DNA from: Parvibaculum sedimenti
Lineage (GTDB): Bacteria > Pseudomonadota > Alphaproteobacteria > Parvibaculales > Parvibaculaceae
DNA: 64,000 nt
Assembly (NCBI RefSeq): GCF_009184905.1
Contig: NZ_WESC01000005.1
Coordinates: 124,001 to 188,000, forward strand
Reading direction: 5' to 3'
In this document: one piece after another, positions 19,723 through 28,280 of the stretch
Layout of the letters: every line of letters begins with the position of its first letter
Numbering within the stretch: position 1 is the stretch's first letter
Translations under genes and position numbers: made by a program
Notes under the pieces: model-generated
Databases searched by the model: none
What the model was told of the DNA's origin: nothing
What the model saw: the letters and a program-made list of their open reading frames with translations, nothing else

Positions 19723-19811
19723 GTCTGTTCCTCTGATCCACCCGGCGATCGACCGGATGAACCCTTTCCTTGTCCTCGGAATGAGCGGGTAATAGCCGTT
19801 ATATAGGGCGA

Positions 19812-19847
19812 AAAGCCCCCCAATGAAAGGCTGAAGAGGGGGGCTTT
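19812..19847 (-). terminator. Terminator downstream of the quinone oxidoreductase gene
   Basis: AAAGCCCCCC (19812-19821) pairs with GGGGGGCTTT (19838-19847) with a 16-base loop. On the minus strand it is followed by TTCGCC after a CTTTT run. It lies 22 bases after the 19870 stop. Confidence 0.7.
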
Positions 19848-19869
19848 GCCGCTTTTAGAGCATCGCCCC

Positions 19870-20865
19870 TCAGGGGATCAGCACGATCTTCCCGATATGG
19901 GTGCTTTTTTCCATGAGTTCATGGGCCTTGGCGGCATCCGCCAGCGGGAAAGTCGCGTCGATCCGGGGCCGGACCCGGCCAGCTTCGATCAAGGGCCAGA
20001 CGTTTTCGCGCAGCGCCCGGGCGAGCGCGGCTTTTTCCTCGATTCCCCGCGGGCGCAGTGTGGAGCCGGTCAGGGTCAGCCTTTTCAGCATGACCGGCAT
20101 GAAATTGACCTCGGCGGTCGAGCCCTGCAGGAAGGCGATGGAGACGATGCGGCCGTCCGGCGCTGCCGACTGGATGTTCCGGGCGATATAGGACCCTCCC
20201 ACCATGTCGAGAATGACGTCGACTCCGCGTCCGCCGGTGAGTGCCTTGGTTTCCTTCACGAAATCCTGCTCGCGGTAGTTGATGGCGGCTTCCGCCCCCA
20301 GTTGCAGACAGGCCGCGCATTTCTCTGCTGAGCCGGCCGTGGCGAATACCCGGGCGCCGAAGCAATTGGCGAGCTGGATCGCGGTCGTGCCGATGCCGCT
20401 GGTGCCGCCGTGAATGAGGAATGTCTCGCCGGCCTTGAGGGCACCGCGCTCGAAGACATTGGTCCAGACCGTGAAGAAGGTTTCCGGCAGGGCGGCAGCC
20501 TCGACGGCGCTGAAGCCCTTCGGGATGGGCAGCACGTGGGTTTCGTGGGCTGTCGCAAATTCGGCATAGCCACCGCCGCCGAGCAGGGCGCAGACCCGGT
20601 CGCCGGCCTTCCAGAGCGTCACGCCGGGGCCGGTCGCCACCACTTCGCCCGCGACTTCGAGGCCCGGCGTATCAGGCGCGCCGGGCGGCGGCGGATAGAG
20701 CCCCATGCGCTGGATCGTATCGGGACGGTTCACGCCCGCCGCTTCGACCCGGATCAGGATTTCGCCATGGCGAGGCTCAGGCCGCGCGATCTCGCGAAGC
20801 TCCAGCACTTCCGGACCGCCGGGTTTGGTAATGGCGATGGCCTTCATCTGGGCGGGCAGGGACAT
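19870..20865 (-). CDS. NAD(P)H quinone oxidoreductase (PIG3/zeta-crystallin family MDR)
   Basis: A 331-residue medium-chain dehydrogenase/reductase without zinc-binding cysteines. It has the MKAIAITKPGGPEVLELRE N-terminus, AAGVNRPDTIQRMGLYPPPPG near residue 45, typical of the PIG3 group, and the NADPH motif IHGGTSGIGTTAIQLA near residue 147. It is expected to reduce quinones by single-electron or hydride transfer in the cytoplasm. The ATG at 20865 with GAGGAGA upstream is chosen over an in-frame TTG at 20883. It is divergent from the DUF1192 gene. Confidence 0.9.
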   Translation of the reverse strand: MSLPAQMKAIAITKPGGPEVLELREIARPEPRHGEILIRVEAAGVNRPDTIQRMGLYPPPPGAPDTPGLEVAGEVVATGPGVTLWKAGDRVCALLGGGGYAEFATAHETHVLPIPKGFSAVEAAALPETFFTVWTNVFERGALKAGETFLIHGGTSGIGTTAIQLANCFGARVFATAGSAEKCAACLQLGAEAAINYREQDFVKETKALTGGRGVDVILDMVGGSYIARNIQSAAPDGRIVSIAFLQGSTAEVNFMPVMLKRLTLTGSTLRPRGIEEKAALARALRENVWPLIEAGRVRPRIDATFPLADAAKAHELMEKSTHIGKIVLIP

Positions 20866-20974
20866 GATGCGTCTCCTCGACAAATGGGAGGTCTGGGCGA
20901 TCAGAAGGTTGAAGGTCTATCCAAGCGCTTCCAGACTGGCAATAAAGGCGTCTGCAACGGCAGGAGAACGGCAC

Positions 20975-21175
20975 ATGGACACCGACGATCTGGAGCCCCG
21001 GAAGCGGCGGGGAGAGGCGCTGGCGGCGCTGGCTCGCGAAGACCTGACCCTCCTTGGCATCGAGGAGCTTGAAGAGCGAATCAGGTCGCTGGAAGAGGAG
21101 ATTGTGCGTATTCGGACACAGCTTGAAAAAAAGCGTGGGACCCGGACAGCCGCTGAAGCCCTCTTCAAGAAGTAA
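20975..21175 (+). CDS. DUF1192 family protein
   Basis: A 66-residue mostly helical protein, MDTDDLEPRKRRGEALAAL at the start, then the DUF1192 core LTLLGIEELEERIRSLEEEIVRIRTQL, a short coiled coil. The motif DLTLLGIEEL is strongly conserved in alphaproteobacteria. AGGAGA precedes the ATG. Function is unknown; it commonly sits next to rcdA, as here. Confidence 0.85.
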   Translation: MDTDDLEPRKRRGEALAALAREDLTLLGIEELEERIRSLEEEIVRIRTQLEKKRGTRTAAEALFKK

Positions 21176-21299
21176 ATCGCTGCCAACTAACACATTGGAA
21201 CACTGTAATTTTTCTGGGGAAAACAAGTAAAGCCATGTCCATTGTGTGTGCAGGTGCGAAAAGTGCCTGTTTGCGCGGCAGTTTATGGTTTGATAAACA

Positions 21300-21418
21300 G
21301 GAAAGTGCTAGGGTGACCTTGCGTAATCCAGTCCTCTGGATTTTGAGTGGCTCCTATCCACTCTGTTTGACGCCTCCCTGTTAGAACTGAGCCGCGGGCA
21401 TTCCGCGGCTCTTTTTTT
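21300..21418 (+). ncRNA. Candidate small RNA with CCU-rich (anti-Shine-Dalgarno) loops
   Basis: Three consecutive stem-loops end in a T run. Hairpin 1 is AATCCAG/CTGGATT (21325-21331 and 21336-21342) with loop TCCT. Hairpin 2 is GAGTGG/CCACTC (21345-21350 and 21358-21363) with loop CTCCTAT. A single-stranded GCCTCCCTG follows at 21372-21380. The terminator is at 21389-21418. Exposed CCU/CCUCC segments that can pair with Shine-Dalgarno sequences are typical of trans-acting alphaproteobacterial sRNAs. The 5' end is approximate, and the identity with a known family is not established. Confidence 0.5.
21389..21418 (+). terminator. Strong intrinsic terminator (end of the candidate sRNA)
   Basis: GAGCCGCGG (21389-21397) pairs perfectly with CCGCGGCTC (21403-21411) around GCATT and is followed by seven Ts (21412-21418). 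It lies over 200 bases after the DUF1192 stop, which is far for that gene and suggests a separate transcript. Confidence 0.9.
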
Positions 21419-21527
21419 GATCCCGTGCATTAGTCACATGAAGGCCCCGCGAAAGCGTGGCATGAATGTTGATCCTTCCGGCTCGATGCGTGCTGTTTCG
21501 GCACGGGGCAATGAAGGGGGATGGGCG

Positions 21528-22079
21528 ATGAGCGTCGAACGGATAGATCAGGATGTGCAGTTTGCCGGCGGAGCGGTAACGCTCGCCGAATTCATGACGT
21601 CCGGTCTCTTTCAGCGCACCTATCAGGAAGGCATGCAACTCGTCGAGGAGACGTCGGCCTATCTGGATGGTCCGGGGCGCGAAGCCTCGCGCAACCTCTC
21701 CCGCGATGCTTCCCTGGCCTATGCGGGCGAAAGCATGCGTCTCACCACGCGGTTGATGCAGGTTGCGGCGTGGCTTCTCGTCCGTAAGGCCGTGCATGAG
21801 GGTGAAATCACGCCTGAGGAAGCGCAGGCTGAGAAATATCGCCTCGCCACCAAGGAAATTGCGCGTTCGGCGCGGCTCGCGGGCGCCGACAGCCTGCCCG
21901 AGCGCCTTCGCGAGCTCATCGGCCGTTCGGAGCGGCTTTATGCACGGGTAGAGCGCCTCGACTCGCAGCTTCGCGAGCAGCAGGGCCCCGTCGCCGCGCA
22001 CCACCCCATGGCCGAGCAGCTGAGCCGTGTTGAGGCCTTCTACCGCGAGACGCTGGCCCGCAACTTCGGCGAGGCCTGA
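21528..22079 (+). CDS. rcdA: Protease adaptor RcdA (DUF1465)
   Basis: A 183-residue all-helical protein of the DUF1465 family, about the length of Caulobacter RcdA. There RcdA links CpdR-primed ClpXP to substrates such as CtrA during the cell cycle. Conserved blocks are LAEFMTSGLFQRTYQEGMQLVEETSAYLDG, then MRLTTRLMQVAAWLLVRKAV and a C-terminal helix ending YRETLARNFGEA. The ATG at 21528 is chosen because AAGGGGG precedes it; the open extension upstream lies over the sRNA region. With trcR 2 kb away, two cell-cycle genes are close together. Confidence 0.88.
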   Translation: MSVERIDQDVQFAGGAVTLAEFMTSGLFQRTYQEGMQLVEETSAYLDGPGREASRNLSRDASLAYAGESMRLTTRLMQVAAWLLVRKAVHEGEITPEEAQAEKYRLATKEIARSARLAGADSLPERLRELIGRSERLYARVERLDSQLREQQGPVAAHHPMAEQLSRVEAFYRETLARNFGEA

Positions 22080-22108
22080 TCGTCTGGCTTTCTGGCGCCC
22101 CAAAAGAA

Positions 22109-22132
22109 AAAGCCCCGCAAAAGCGGGGCTTT
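22109..22132. terminator. Bidirectional terminator between rcdA and rpmE
   Basis: AAAGCCCCGC (22109-22118), loop AAAA, then GCGGGGCTTT (22123-22132), followed by TGTCGTTTT on the plus strand and by TTTTCTTTTG on the minus strand. It serves both convergent genes. Confidence 0.87.
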
Positions 22133-22156
22133 GTCGTTTTAAAGCTCGACGTTTTC

Positions 22157-22384
22157 TCAGGCCTTGACGCCGAGATTGCCGAACTTCTGCTTGAAGCGGC
22201 TGACGCGACCGGCGCGGTCGACGAGCTGCTGGCCGCCGCCCGTCCAGGCCGGATGCGTGTTCGGGTCGATGTCGAGGGTGAGCGTGTCGCCCTCCTTGCC
22301 ATAGGTCGAACGCGTCTGGAAGGTGGTCCCGTTCGTCATCGCCACAGTGATCATGTGGTAGTCGGGATGAATGTCTTTCTTCAT
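22157..22384 (-). CDS. rpmE: 50S ribosomal protein L31 (Cys-free form)
   Basis: A 75-residue L31 beginning [14 protein letters not shown] and ending [17 protein letters not shown]. The four zinc-ligand cysteines of classical L31 are absent: the positions read TNGTTF and LDIDPNTHP. Loss of zinc binding is usual in alphaproteobacterial L31, so the gene is taken as functional. It is convergent with rcdA and divergent from the ABC exporter. Confidence 0.94.
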   Translation of the reverse strand: MKKDIHPDYHMITVAMTNGTTFQTRSTYGKEGDTLTLDIDPNTHPAWTGGGQQLVDRAGRVSRFKQKFGNLGVKA

Positions 22385-22661
22385 GGCTCTCGCCTTCTCA
22401 AGCGTCGGAATGGGTCAAAGCGACGGAATGCGCAAAAAACCAGGGCAGCCGGACTCGGGGCGCCACCGGAATGGGGGCTTATAGCGAAGACGGAGGGGGC
22501 TGACAAGGGCATCAAATGGCCCGGTTGCGCGAACGTGCCGCATGCTTCATTTCCCTTGGGGGCCGCCCCGGATTGGCGCAGGCGGCGCGAGGTTGCTATA
22601 TCAACGCCCGAGAAGCTTCTTGCGAGGCAGCCTCAACTACAACCGCAGCGGGCCATCATTC

Positions 22662-24500
22662 ATGAGCGAGTCATCCAACCTCGTCGTCGATGCCATTGAG
22701 CAAGAGGCGCAACGGCGCAAGCCAGCTCGCGGCGTCAGGCCCATCGCCAAGCTGATGCCCTTCATCGGCCGTTACAAGGGCATGGTCGTTCTCGCCTTTA
22801 TCTCTCTCGTTGCCGCGACGCTCGCCACGCTTGCCGTGCCCATCGCCGGGCGACGGCTTCTCGACAATGGCTTTACCAGCGCCAATGCGGATTTCATCGA
22901 CACCTATTTCCTGGCGCTCATCGCCGTCGCGGCGCTGCTCGGGCTTGCCAGCGCCTCGCGCTTCTATCTGGTCAGCTGGATCGGCGAGCGTGTCGTCGCC
23001 GATCTGCGCGAGGCGGTTTATGCGCATGTGCTGAAGCTATCGCCCGCCTTTTTCGAGGTGACGCGCACCGGCGAGGTTCTGTCGCGCCTCACCGCCGACA
23101 CGACACTCATCAAGACGGTGGTGGGTTCGTCGGCTTCCATCGCGCTGCGCAACTGTTTCCTCTTCATCGGCGCGGCGTCGATGATGGTCATTACCAGCGC
23201 ATGGCTCTCGGGCCTCGTCCTGCTCGCCATTCCAATGATCATCCTGCCGCTCATCGTCTTCGGGCGCTGGGTGCGCCGGCTCAGCCGCGCGAGCCAGGAC
23301 CGCCTCGCCGATACGAGCGCCTTCGGCACCGAAAGCCTGAACGCCATCCAGACGGTGCAGGCCTTCACGCATGAAGAGATCGATCGTAAACGCTTCACCG
23401 ATACGGTGGAGAGCTCCTTCGCCACGGCGAAGGCGCGCATCATCGCCCGCGCGGTGCTCACCGCGCTGATCTTCTTCCTCGGCCTTTCGAGTGTCGTCGG
23501 CGTGCTGTGGTTCGGCGCCCATGCAGTGGTCGCCGGCGAGATGACGGGTGGCGCGCTCCTGCAGTTCATCCTTTATTCGGTGTTCGCCGCGACGGCGCTT
23601 GCCGCGCTTTCGGAAGTCTGGGGCGACATGCAGATGGCGGCGGGCGCGACGGAGCGTCTGATCGAACTCATTTCCATCGAGCCGCAGATCCGCGCGCCTG
23701 AAAAGCCCGAACATCTGCCGGCGCCTGCGCGCGGCGAGATTTCATTCGAGAATGTCACCTTCTCCTATCCGACCCGGCCCGACACCTCGGCGCTTCATGG
23801 CCTTTCGCTAAAGGTGCAGCCCGGCGAGACGGTCGCGATCGTCGGTCCTTCCGGCGCGGGCAAGAGCACCGTCTTCCAGCTTCTTCTCCGCTTCTACGAT
23901 CCACAGCAGGGCCGCATTCTTTTCGATGGCGTGGGGATCACGAAGACCGAGCCTGTGGAACTCCGCGGCCGCCTTGCCGTCGTGCCGCAGGAAACGGTCG
24001 TCTTCGGCATGAGCGTCGCGGAAAACATCCGCTATGGCCGACCCGATGCGAGCGAGGAGGATGTGATCGCGGCGGCAAAGGCCGCGCGCATTCACGACTT
24101 CATCGTGACCCTGCCGAATGCCTATGAGACGCAGGTGGGCGAGCGCGGTGTGACGCTTTCGGGCGGCCAGCGCCAGCGCATTGCCATCGCCCGCGCGATC
24201 CTGCGCGACGCACCCGTTCTGCTGCTCGACGAAGCGACCTCGGCGCTCGACGCCGAAAGCGAAACGATGGTGCAGCAGGCGCTCGAAGGCCTGATGCAGG
24301 GCCGCACCACGCTGGTCATCGCGCATCGGCTCGCGACCGTTCTCAAGGCGAACCGCATCATCGTCATGGATCAGGGACGCATCGTCGCCAGCGGTACGCA
24401 TGACGAACTCATTCGTGAGGGCGGGCTCTATAGCCGCCTCGCTCGCCTGCAATTTACCGGCGACATCGTCGGCGACGTGAAAAGCGTCGCGGTCCACTGA
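22662..24500 (+). CDS. ABC exporter, fused permease-ATPase (MsbA/LmrA type)
   Basis: A 612-residue half-transporter. Six transmembrane helices lie in about residues 35-320, followed by a nucleotide-binding domain with Walker [10 protein letters not shown] near residue 402, Q-loop [10 protein letters not shown], signature [14 protein letters not shown] near 505, Walker [13 protein letters not shown] and the H-loop VIAHRL. It should act as a homodimer exporting a lipid or amphipathic compound. The chosen start, [10 protein letters not shown], drops a 40-residue upstream extension of atypical composition. The substrate is unknown. Confidence 0.92.
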   Translation: MSESSNLVVDAIEQEAQRRKPARGVRPIAKLMPFIGRYKGMVVLAFISLVAATLATLAVPIAGRRLLDNGFTSANADFIDTYFLALIAVAALLGLASASRFYLVSWIGERVVADLREAVYAHVLKLSPAFFEVTRTGEVLSRLTADTTLIKTVVGSSASIALRNCFLFIGAASMMVITSAWLSGLVLLAIPMIILPLIVFGRWVRRLSRASQDRLADTSAFGTESLNAIQTVQAFTHEEIDRKRFTDTVESSFATAKARIIARAVLTALIFFLGLSSVVGVLWFGAHAVVAGEMTGGALLQFILYSVFAATALAALSEVWGDMQMAAGATERLIELISIEPQIRAPEKPEHLPAPARGEISFENVTFSYPTRPDTSALHGLSLKVQPGETVAIVGPSGAGKSTVFQLLLRFYDPQQGRILFDGVGITKTEPVELRGRLAVVPQETVVFGMSVAENIRYGRPDASEEDVIAAAKAARIHDFIVTLPNAYETQVGERGVTLSGGQRQRIAIARAILRDAPVLLLDEATSALDAESETMVQQALEGLMQGRTTLVIAHRLATVLKANRIIVMDQGRIVASGTHDELIREGGLYSRLARLQFTGDIVGDVKSVAVH

Positions 24501-24546
24501 CAAAATCCGTCATCGGCCAAACGAGCTGACGGAAACAGGAGAAACC

Positions 24547-25635
24547 ATGCCGCGTTCGCTGAAGAACATCATCATCGGGATTGTGATCGTCGTCACTGCG
24601 ATCAGCATACTCGGCTGGCGCTTTCTTTCGGCAGCGGGGTGGTTCACCGGCATCCGGGCCGAAGTGCCTGCCGAATGCCACGACCTCGCCTCTGTGCCCG
24701 GGCCGGAGGATATCGCCATCGATCAGGAGCGCGGACTTGCCTTCGTCTCGGCGCTGGACTGGCGCGCGGTCATGCGCGGCGAGAAGGGCGTTCGCGGCGG
24801 CATCTATGTGATCGACCTCAAGGCGCCGGAAGACAAATGGGCGCTCGCCCCCGTGACGCCGAACGAGCCTGCCGATTTCAAGCCGCATGGGCTCAGCCTC
24901 TATATCGGCGCTGACGGCAAGCGCCGTCTCTTCGTCGTCAATCATGCGGCGAGGGGCAATGCGCTCGAGATTTTCGACGTGGCGGATGGCGGAGCACTCA
25001 CCCATGTGAAGAGCGTCACCAGTCCGCTTCTTGTCTCGCCCAATGATGTTGTCGCCGTCGGTCCGGATTCCTTCTACGCCACGAACGATCACGGCTCGAC
25101 GGGGCTCAGCTCGAAGCTCAGCGACCTGCTGCTGCTGCGCAACGCCGATATCGTCTATTACGATGGCAATTCGATGCGCATTGCGGCGGATATGCTTCTC
25201 TTCCCCAATGGCATCAATATCAGCGCCGACGGCAAGACGCTTTATGTCGCCGAGACGCTGGGCGCTGCGCTGCATGTCTATGCGCGTGACCCCGCGACCG
25301 GGAAACTTACGCCGACCGACTATGCGCGCCTCGGCACAGGTCTCGACAATATCGATGTGGAACCGGATGGCTCGCTCCTGATCGCTGCGCATCCGAACAT
25401 GATCGCCTTCCTGCGACACGCTTCCGATCCGAAGAAGCTGTCGCCAAGCCAGGTCGTCCGCATCGAGCCCGGCAAGGATGGCGGCGGCAAGGCGGGCACG
25501 ATCTATCTCAATCTCGGCAAGCAACTTTCGGGATCGAGCGTCGCCGCCGGTTACGGCGACCTGATGCTCATCGGCAATGTGTTCGAGCCGAAGATCCTCG
25601 TCTGCAAGCAGTCGAAAGAGTTCAAGTCGTTCTGA
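24547..25635 (+). CDS. Paraoxonase/arylesterase-like lactonase
   Basis: A 362-residue six-bladed beta-propeller homologous to serum paraoxonase, anchored by one N-terminal helix (residues 7-25) that faces it to the periplasm. Residues matching the PON1 calcium and catalytic sites are in order: ED in GPEDIAI, His in KPHGLSLYI, His in VVNHAARGN, Asn in SPNDVVAVG, Asn in FPNGINISAD, and DN in GLDNIDVEPDG. It probably hydrolyses lactones or aryl esters; quorum-signal lactones are a possibility, not shown. AGGAG precedes the ATG. Confidence 0.85.
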   Translation: MPRSLKNIIIGIVIVVTAISILGWRFLSAAGWFTGIRAEVPAECHDLASVPGPEDIAIDQERGLAFVSALDWRAVMRGEKGVRGGIYVIDLKAPEDKWALAPVTPNEPADFKPHGLSLYIGADGKRRLFVVNHAARGNALEIFDVADGGALTHVKSVTSPLLVSPNDVVAVGPDSFYATNDHGSTGLSSKLSDLLLLRNADIVYYDGNSMRIAADMLLFPNGINISADGKTLYVAETLGAALHVYARDPATGKLTPTDYARLGTGLDNIDVEPDGSLLIAAHPNMIAFLRHASDPKKLSPSQVVRIEPGKDGGGKAGTIYLNLGKQLSGSSVAAGYGDLMLIGNVFEPKILVCKQSKEFKSF

Positions 25636-25645
25636 GTTCTGTTCT

Positions 25646-26656
25646 TCACCGCTCTGTCAGCTTGAACTCGATACGGCGATTGCGCTTCAGTGCATCAGGC
25701 GTCGAGCCCTTGTCGAGCGGCTGGAATTCACCGAAGCCGGCTGCGACCAGGTGGTTGGGCGCGACGCCTTCCTTCACCATGAAGTCGACGACCGCAATGG
25801 CGCGTGCGCTGGAGAGATACCAGTTGGACGGGAACTGCGGCGTGTGGATCGGGTTGACGTCCGTGTGACCATCGATGCGCAGGACCCACGGAATATCGGA
25901 GGGAATTTCGCCGCCGATCTGTTTCACCGCCTCCGTGATCTTGCGCAATTGCTCGATGCCCGAGGGATTGATCTCGGCGGAACCTGAATCGAAGAGAATT
26001 TCCGACTGGATGACAAAACGGTCGCCGACGATCTCGATGTCGGGCCTGTTGCCGAGAATTTCGCGCAAGCGTCCGAAGAATTCAGAGCGGTATCTGGCAA
26101 GCTCCTGCACCTTCTGGGCGAGCGCCGCATTGAGGCGGCGGCCGAGATCGGCGATCTGTGCCTGGGATTCCTTGTCGCGCTTTTCCGATGCATTGAGCGC
26201 TTCTTCCAGCGCCGCGAGTTGGCGGCGCATCGCCGCAATCTGCTGGTTCAGAAGCTCGACCTGCGCCAGCGCCTGATTGGAAATGTCCTTTTGCTTCGAA
26301 AGCTCGTCCTGAAGCACGGTGACTTGCGCGCCGGTGCCTGCCTGTGCGCCAAGCTTTTCCTTCTCCGCGTTCGCGGCGGCAAGCGACGCTTGCAGGCTCG
26401 AGATGTTCAGTTGCAGATCGGCCTTTTCCTGCTTTACCAGCGCGAGCTGGCTCACCAATTCCGCGATCTGGCTTCTCAGGTTCTCCAGCGCCGTGTCCTT
26501 GCTGGACACAAGTTGCGACAGGAAGAATTGCGTCAGCATGAAGATCGTGAGCAGGAAGATCAGCACCAGCAACAGGCTCGACATGGCGTCGACGAAGCCC
26601 GGCCAGTAATCCGCGCTCGGGGCGCGGCCGCGTATGCGTCTGTTCGCCGGCGCCAT
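25646..26656 (-). CDS. MotB-like/OmpA-domain protein with long coiled coil
   Basis: A 336-residue inner-membrane protein. Residues 15-50 resemble MotB/TolR: DYWPGFVDAMSSLLLVLIFLL has the conserved Asp before a single helix that could carry protons. Residues 53-195 are a long heptad-rich coiled coil. The C-terminal OmpA-like peptidoglycan-binding domain includes FDSGSAEINPSG, GHTDVNP and LSSARAIAVVDFM. The upstream gene encodes the MotA/TolQ-type partner, 12 bases away. Non-flagellar, since no flagellar gene is near. The function of the pair is unknown. Confidence 0.85.
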   Translation of the reverse strand: MAPANRRIRGRAPSADYWPGFVDAMSSLLLVLIFLLTIFMLTQFFLSQLVSSKDTALENLRSQIAELVSQLALVKQEKADLQLNISSLQASLAAANAEKEKLGAQAGTGAQVTVLQDELSKQKDISNQALAQVELLNQQIAAMRRQLAALEEALNASEKRDKESQAQIADLGRRLNAALAQKVQELARYRSEFFGRLREILGNRPDIEIVGDRFVIQSEILFDSGSAEINPSGIEQLRKITEAVKQIGGEIPSDIPWVLRIDGHTDVNPIHTPQFPSNWYLSSARAIAVVDFMVKEGVAPNHLVAAGFGEFQPLDKGSTPDALKRNRRIEFKLTER

Positions 26657-26668
26657 TTGCCGCTCCCG

Positions 26669-27628
26669 CTATTTCTTCACGCCGAGGCTGGCGGCCAGCC
26701 GGTCGAGCACAGGTGCAAGCGCCTCCTGATTTTCTGCCAGCTTGCGGACCATCTGCTGTTCCTGCCGAAGCTGTTCGGTGAGCGCCTGGACCTGTCCGGC
26801 AAGCGCCATGAGCGGCGCGTTGCTGGCGCTGCCGCTGGTGAGCGCCTGTTCGATACGTTCGAGCCGCTTCGCCGTCTCGAGCATGCCGGGGCCGCGCTCC
26901 ATCTCGCCGGAAATATCGGTGACGGTGGAGAGCCATTCCTCAAGCTCGTTGTAGAAGCGGTTCTGCGCCTGGCCCGCCTGAAGGTCGAGGAAGCCGAGGA
27001 TCAGCGAGCCCGCGAGGCCGAAGAGCGAGGAGGAGAACGATGTGCCCATGCCCGACAGCGGTCCTTCGAGACCCGACTTGAGGTTCTGGAACACTGTCGC
27101 AGGGTCCGCACCTTCGACGTTGAGACCGTGGATTGTCGTGCCGACCGAGCTGACCGTCGTCAAAAGACCCCAGAAGGTGCCGAGCAGGCCGAGAAAAATC
27201 AGCAGGCCGATCATGTAGCGAGAGATTTCGCGCTGCTCGTCGAGGCGCGAACCGATCGAGTCCAGCAGCGAGCGCATGGAGAGCGTGTTGAGCATCATGC
27301 GGCCCTTGCGCTCGCCCAGCATGGTCGCCATGGGCGCGAGAAGGCGCGGGGCAGGCGGGATGACGAGGCCGGGATCGGCGCGGCGGAACTGGTTTACCCA
27401 GCTCACTTCCGGGCCGAGCACAAGGATTTGCCGGAAGCCGTAAACGATGCCGAGCGCAAGCACCGAGAGAATGAGCGTGTTGAGTCCCGGATTGGTGAAG
27501 TAGGCGGTCTTCAGCGTCGGCGAAAGAATGGCAAGCAGCAGTCCCACCAGGATCAGGAACATCACCATGCGCACGAGATAGGGCCGCGGTTTGGAGAGCG
27601 CCGCGCCGTCCTTGTAGTCCTTCGCCAT
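26669..27628 (-). CDS. MotA/TolQ/ExbB-type proton channel protein
   Basis: A 319-residue membrane protein with helices near residues 20-40, 50-70, 140-160 and 195-215. The segment YMIGLLIFLGLLGTFWGLLTTVSSVG and the following GMGTSFSSSLFGLAGSLILG form the MotA_ExbB domain. The C-terminal 80 residues are cytoplasmic and coiled-coil-like. It pairs with the MotB/OmpA-like protein downstream to form a likely proton-driven machine on peptidoglycan. AGGGGG lies before the ATG. Confidence 0.85.
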   Translation of the reverse strand: MAKDYKDGAALSKPRPYLVRMVMFLILVGLLLAILSPTLKTAYFTNPGLNTLILSVLALGIVYGFRQILVLGPEVSWVNQFRRADPGLVIPPAPRLLAPMATMLGERKGRMMLNTLSMRSLLDSIGSRLDEQREISRYMIGLLIFLGLLGTFWGLLTTVSSVGTTIHGLNVEGADPATVFQNLKSGLEGPLSGMGTSFSSSLFGLAGSLILGFLDLQAGQAQNRFYNELEEWLSTVTDISGEMERGPGMLETAKRLERIEQALTSGSASNAPLMALAGQVQALTEQLRQEQQMVRKLAENQEALAPVLDRLAASLGVKK

Positions 27629-27681
27629 AGCTTACCCCCTGAATGTCCGTCGCATGGTCGCCTTGGGAAACCGGCTCGCCC

Positions 27682-28251
27682 CTAGCCGCCTGTCCGCACG
27701 ATATCGACGCGGTCGAGCGGGCCTGTGTCGCGCGCGCCGCCCAGAGCACGCACATTGAGCCTCTCCGCCGCGATGCCTTCCGACAGAAGAATTTCGCGCA
27801 CGGCGAGCGCCCGCTTCAGCGAGAGCCGCCGCGCATTGGTGCCGTCGTCGCCTGCCGCGCCCGCATAGGCTTTCAGCGTCACACGCCCGCCATGCTGTTT
27901 GAAATTCGCGGCGAAGGCCTTGACGTCCGCAGCCGCCTGCGGGGTCGGCGTCGCGTCCTGCCGTCCGAAGGCGACGCGCAACAGCGCGGGTTCGGCTGCG
28001 TGGAGCTGTGTAGCGGCGCTCGGCTGCGTCTGCGCCGCTGCCGGAGCGTCAGGCACGGGCATCGCGGGAATGGAGGGAAGAGGGGTAGGCTCGGGCGCTT
28101 CGGGTGTGGTGATGATCCGTGTACCCGGCCGTTCCATCGGAACGGCGTCGACAGGTGCGGCTGAGGCGGCACCTGCCGCGGTCAGCGCCAGCGCCGCGGC
28201 GAGGCCGATGCGGCAGGCGAGGCTCGTCAAATGCTTCGACAGAAAATGCAT
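27682..28251 (-). CDS. Periplasmic OmpA-family protein
   Basis: A 189-residue secreted protein. A signal peptide spans about residues 1-32, ending ASAAP, then a Pro/Ala-rich linker, then an OmpA-like domain (about 90-189) containing VTLKAYAGAAGDDGTNARRLSLKRALAVREILLSEGI, with the LSLxRA block typical of the fold. It is shorter than usual OmpA domains at the C-terminus. It is the first gene of a three-gene minus-strand set with the MotA-like and MotB-like proteins. The ATG at 28251 is preferred over a GTG at 28263. Confidence 0.78.
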   Translation of the reverse strand: MHFLSKHLTSLACRIGLAAALALTAAGAASAAPVDAVPMERPGTRIITTPEAPEPTPLPSIPAMPVPDAPAAAQTQPSAATQLHAAEPALLRVAFGRQDATPTPQAAADVKAFAANFKQHGGRVTLKAYAGAAGDDGTNARRLSLKRALAVREILLSEGIAAERLNVRALGGARDTGPLDRVDIVRTGG

Positions 28252-28280
28252 AGCTTCGCCCACGCCCCGGAGAACTGAAA

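Larger units (their letters stand above)
21176..21527. other. 352-base gap between DUF1192 and rcdA holding an sRNA-like element
   Basis: No credible protein is encoded here. The right half carries two perfect small hairpins and a strong intrinsic terminator, described separately. The left half (21176-21300) is relatively AT-rich with no convincing consensus promoter; TTGATA at 21290-21295 is the closest -35-like hexamer but lacks a well-spaced -10. The last 110 bases before rcdA, after the terminator, should contain the rcdA promoter. Confidence 0.6.

Noticed and set aside
25646-28251. Zorya anti-phage system (ZorA/ZorB-like pair).
   Set aside because: The MotA/OmpA pair fits superficially, but no ZorC, ZorD or ZorE-type gene (helicase or nuclease) is adjacent; the neighbours are a paraoxonase and housekeeping genes.
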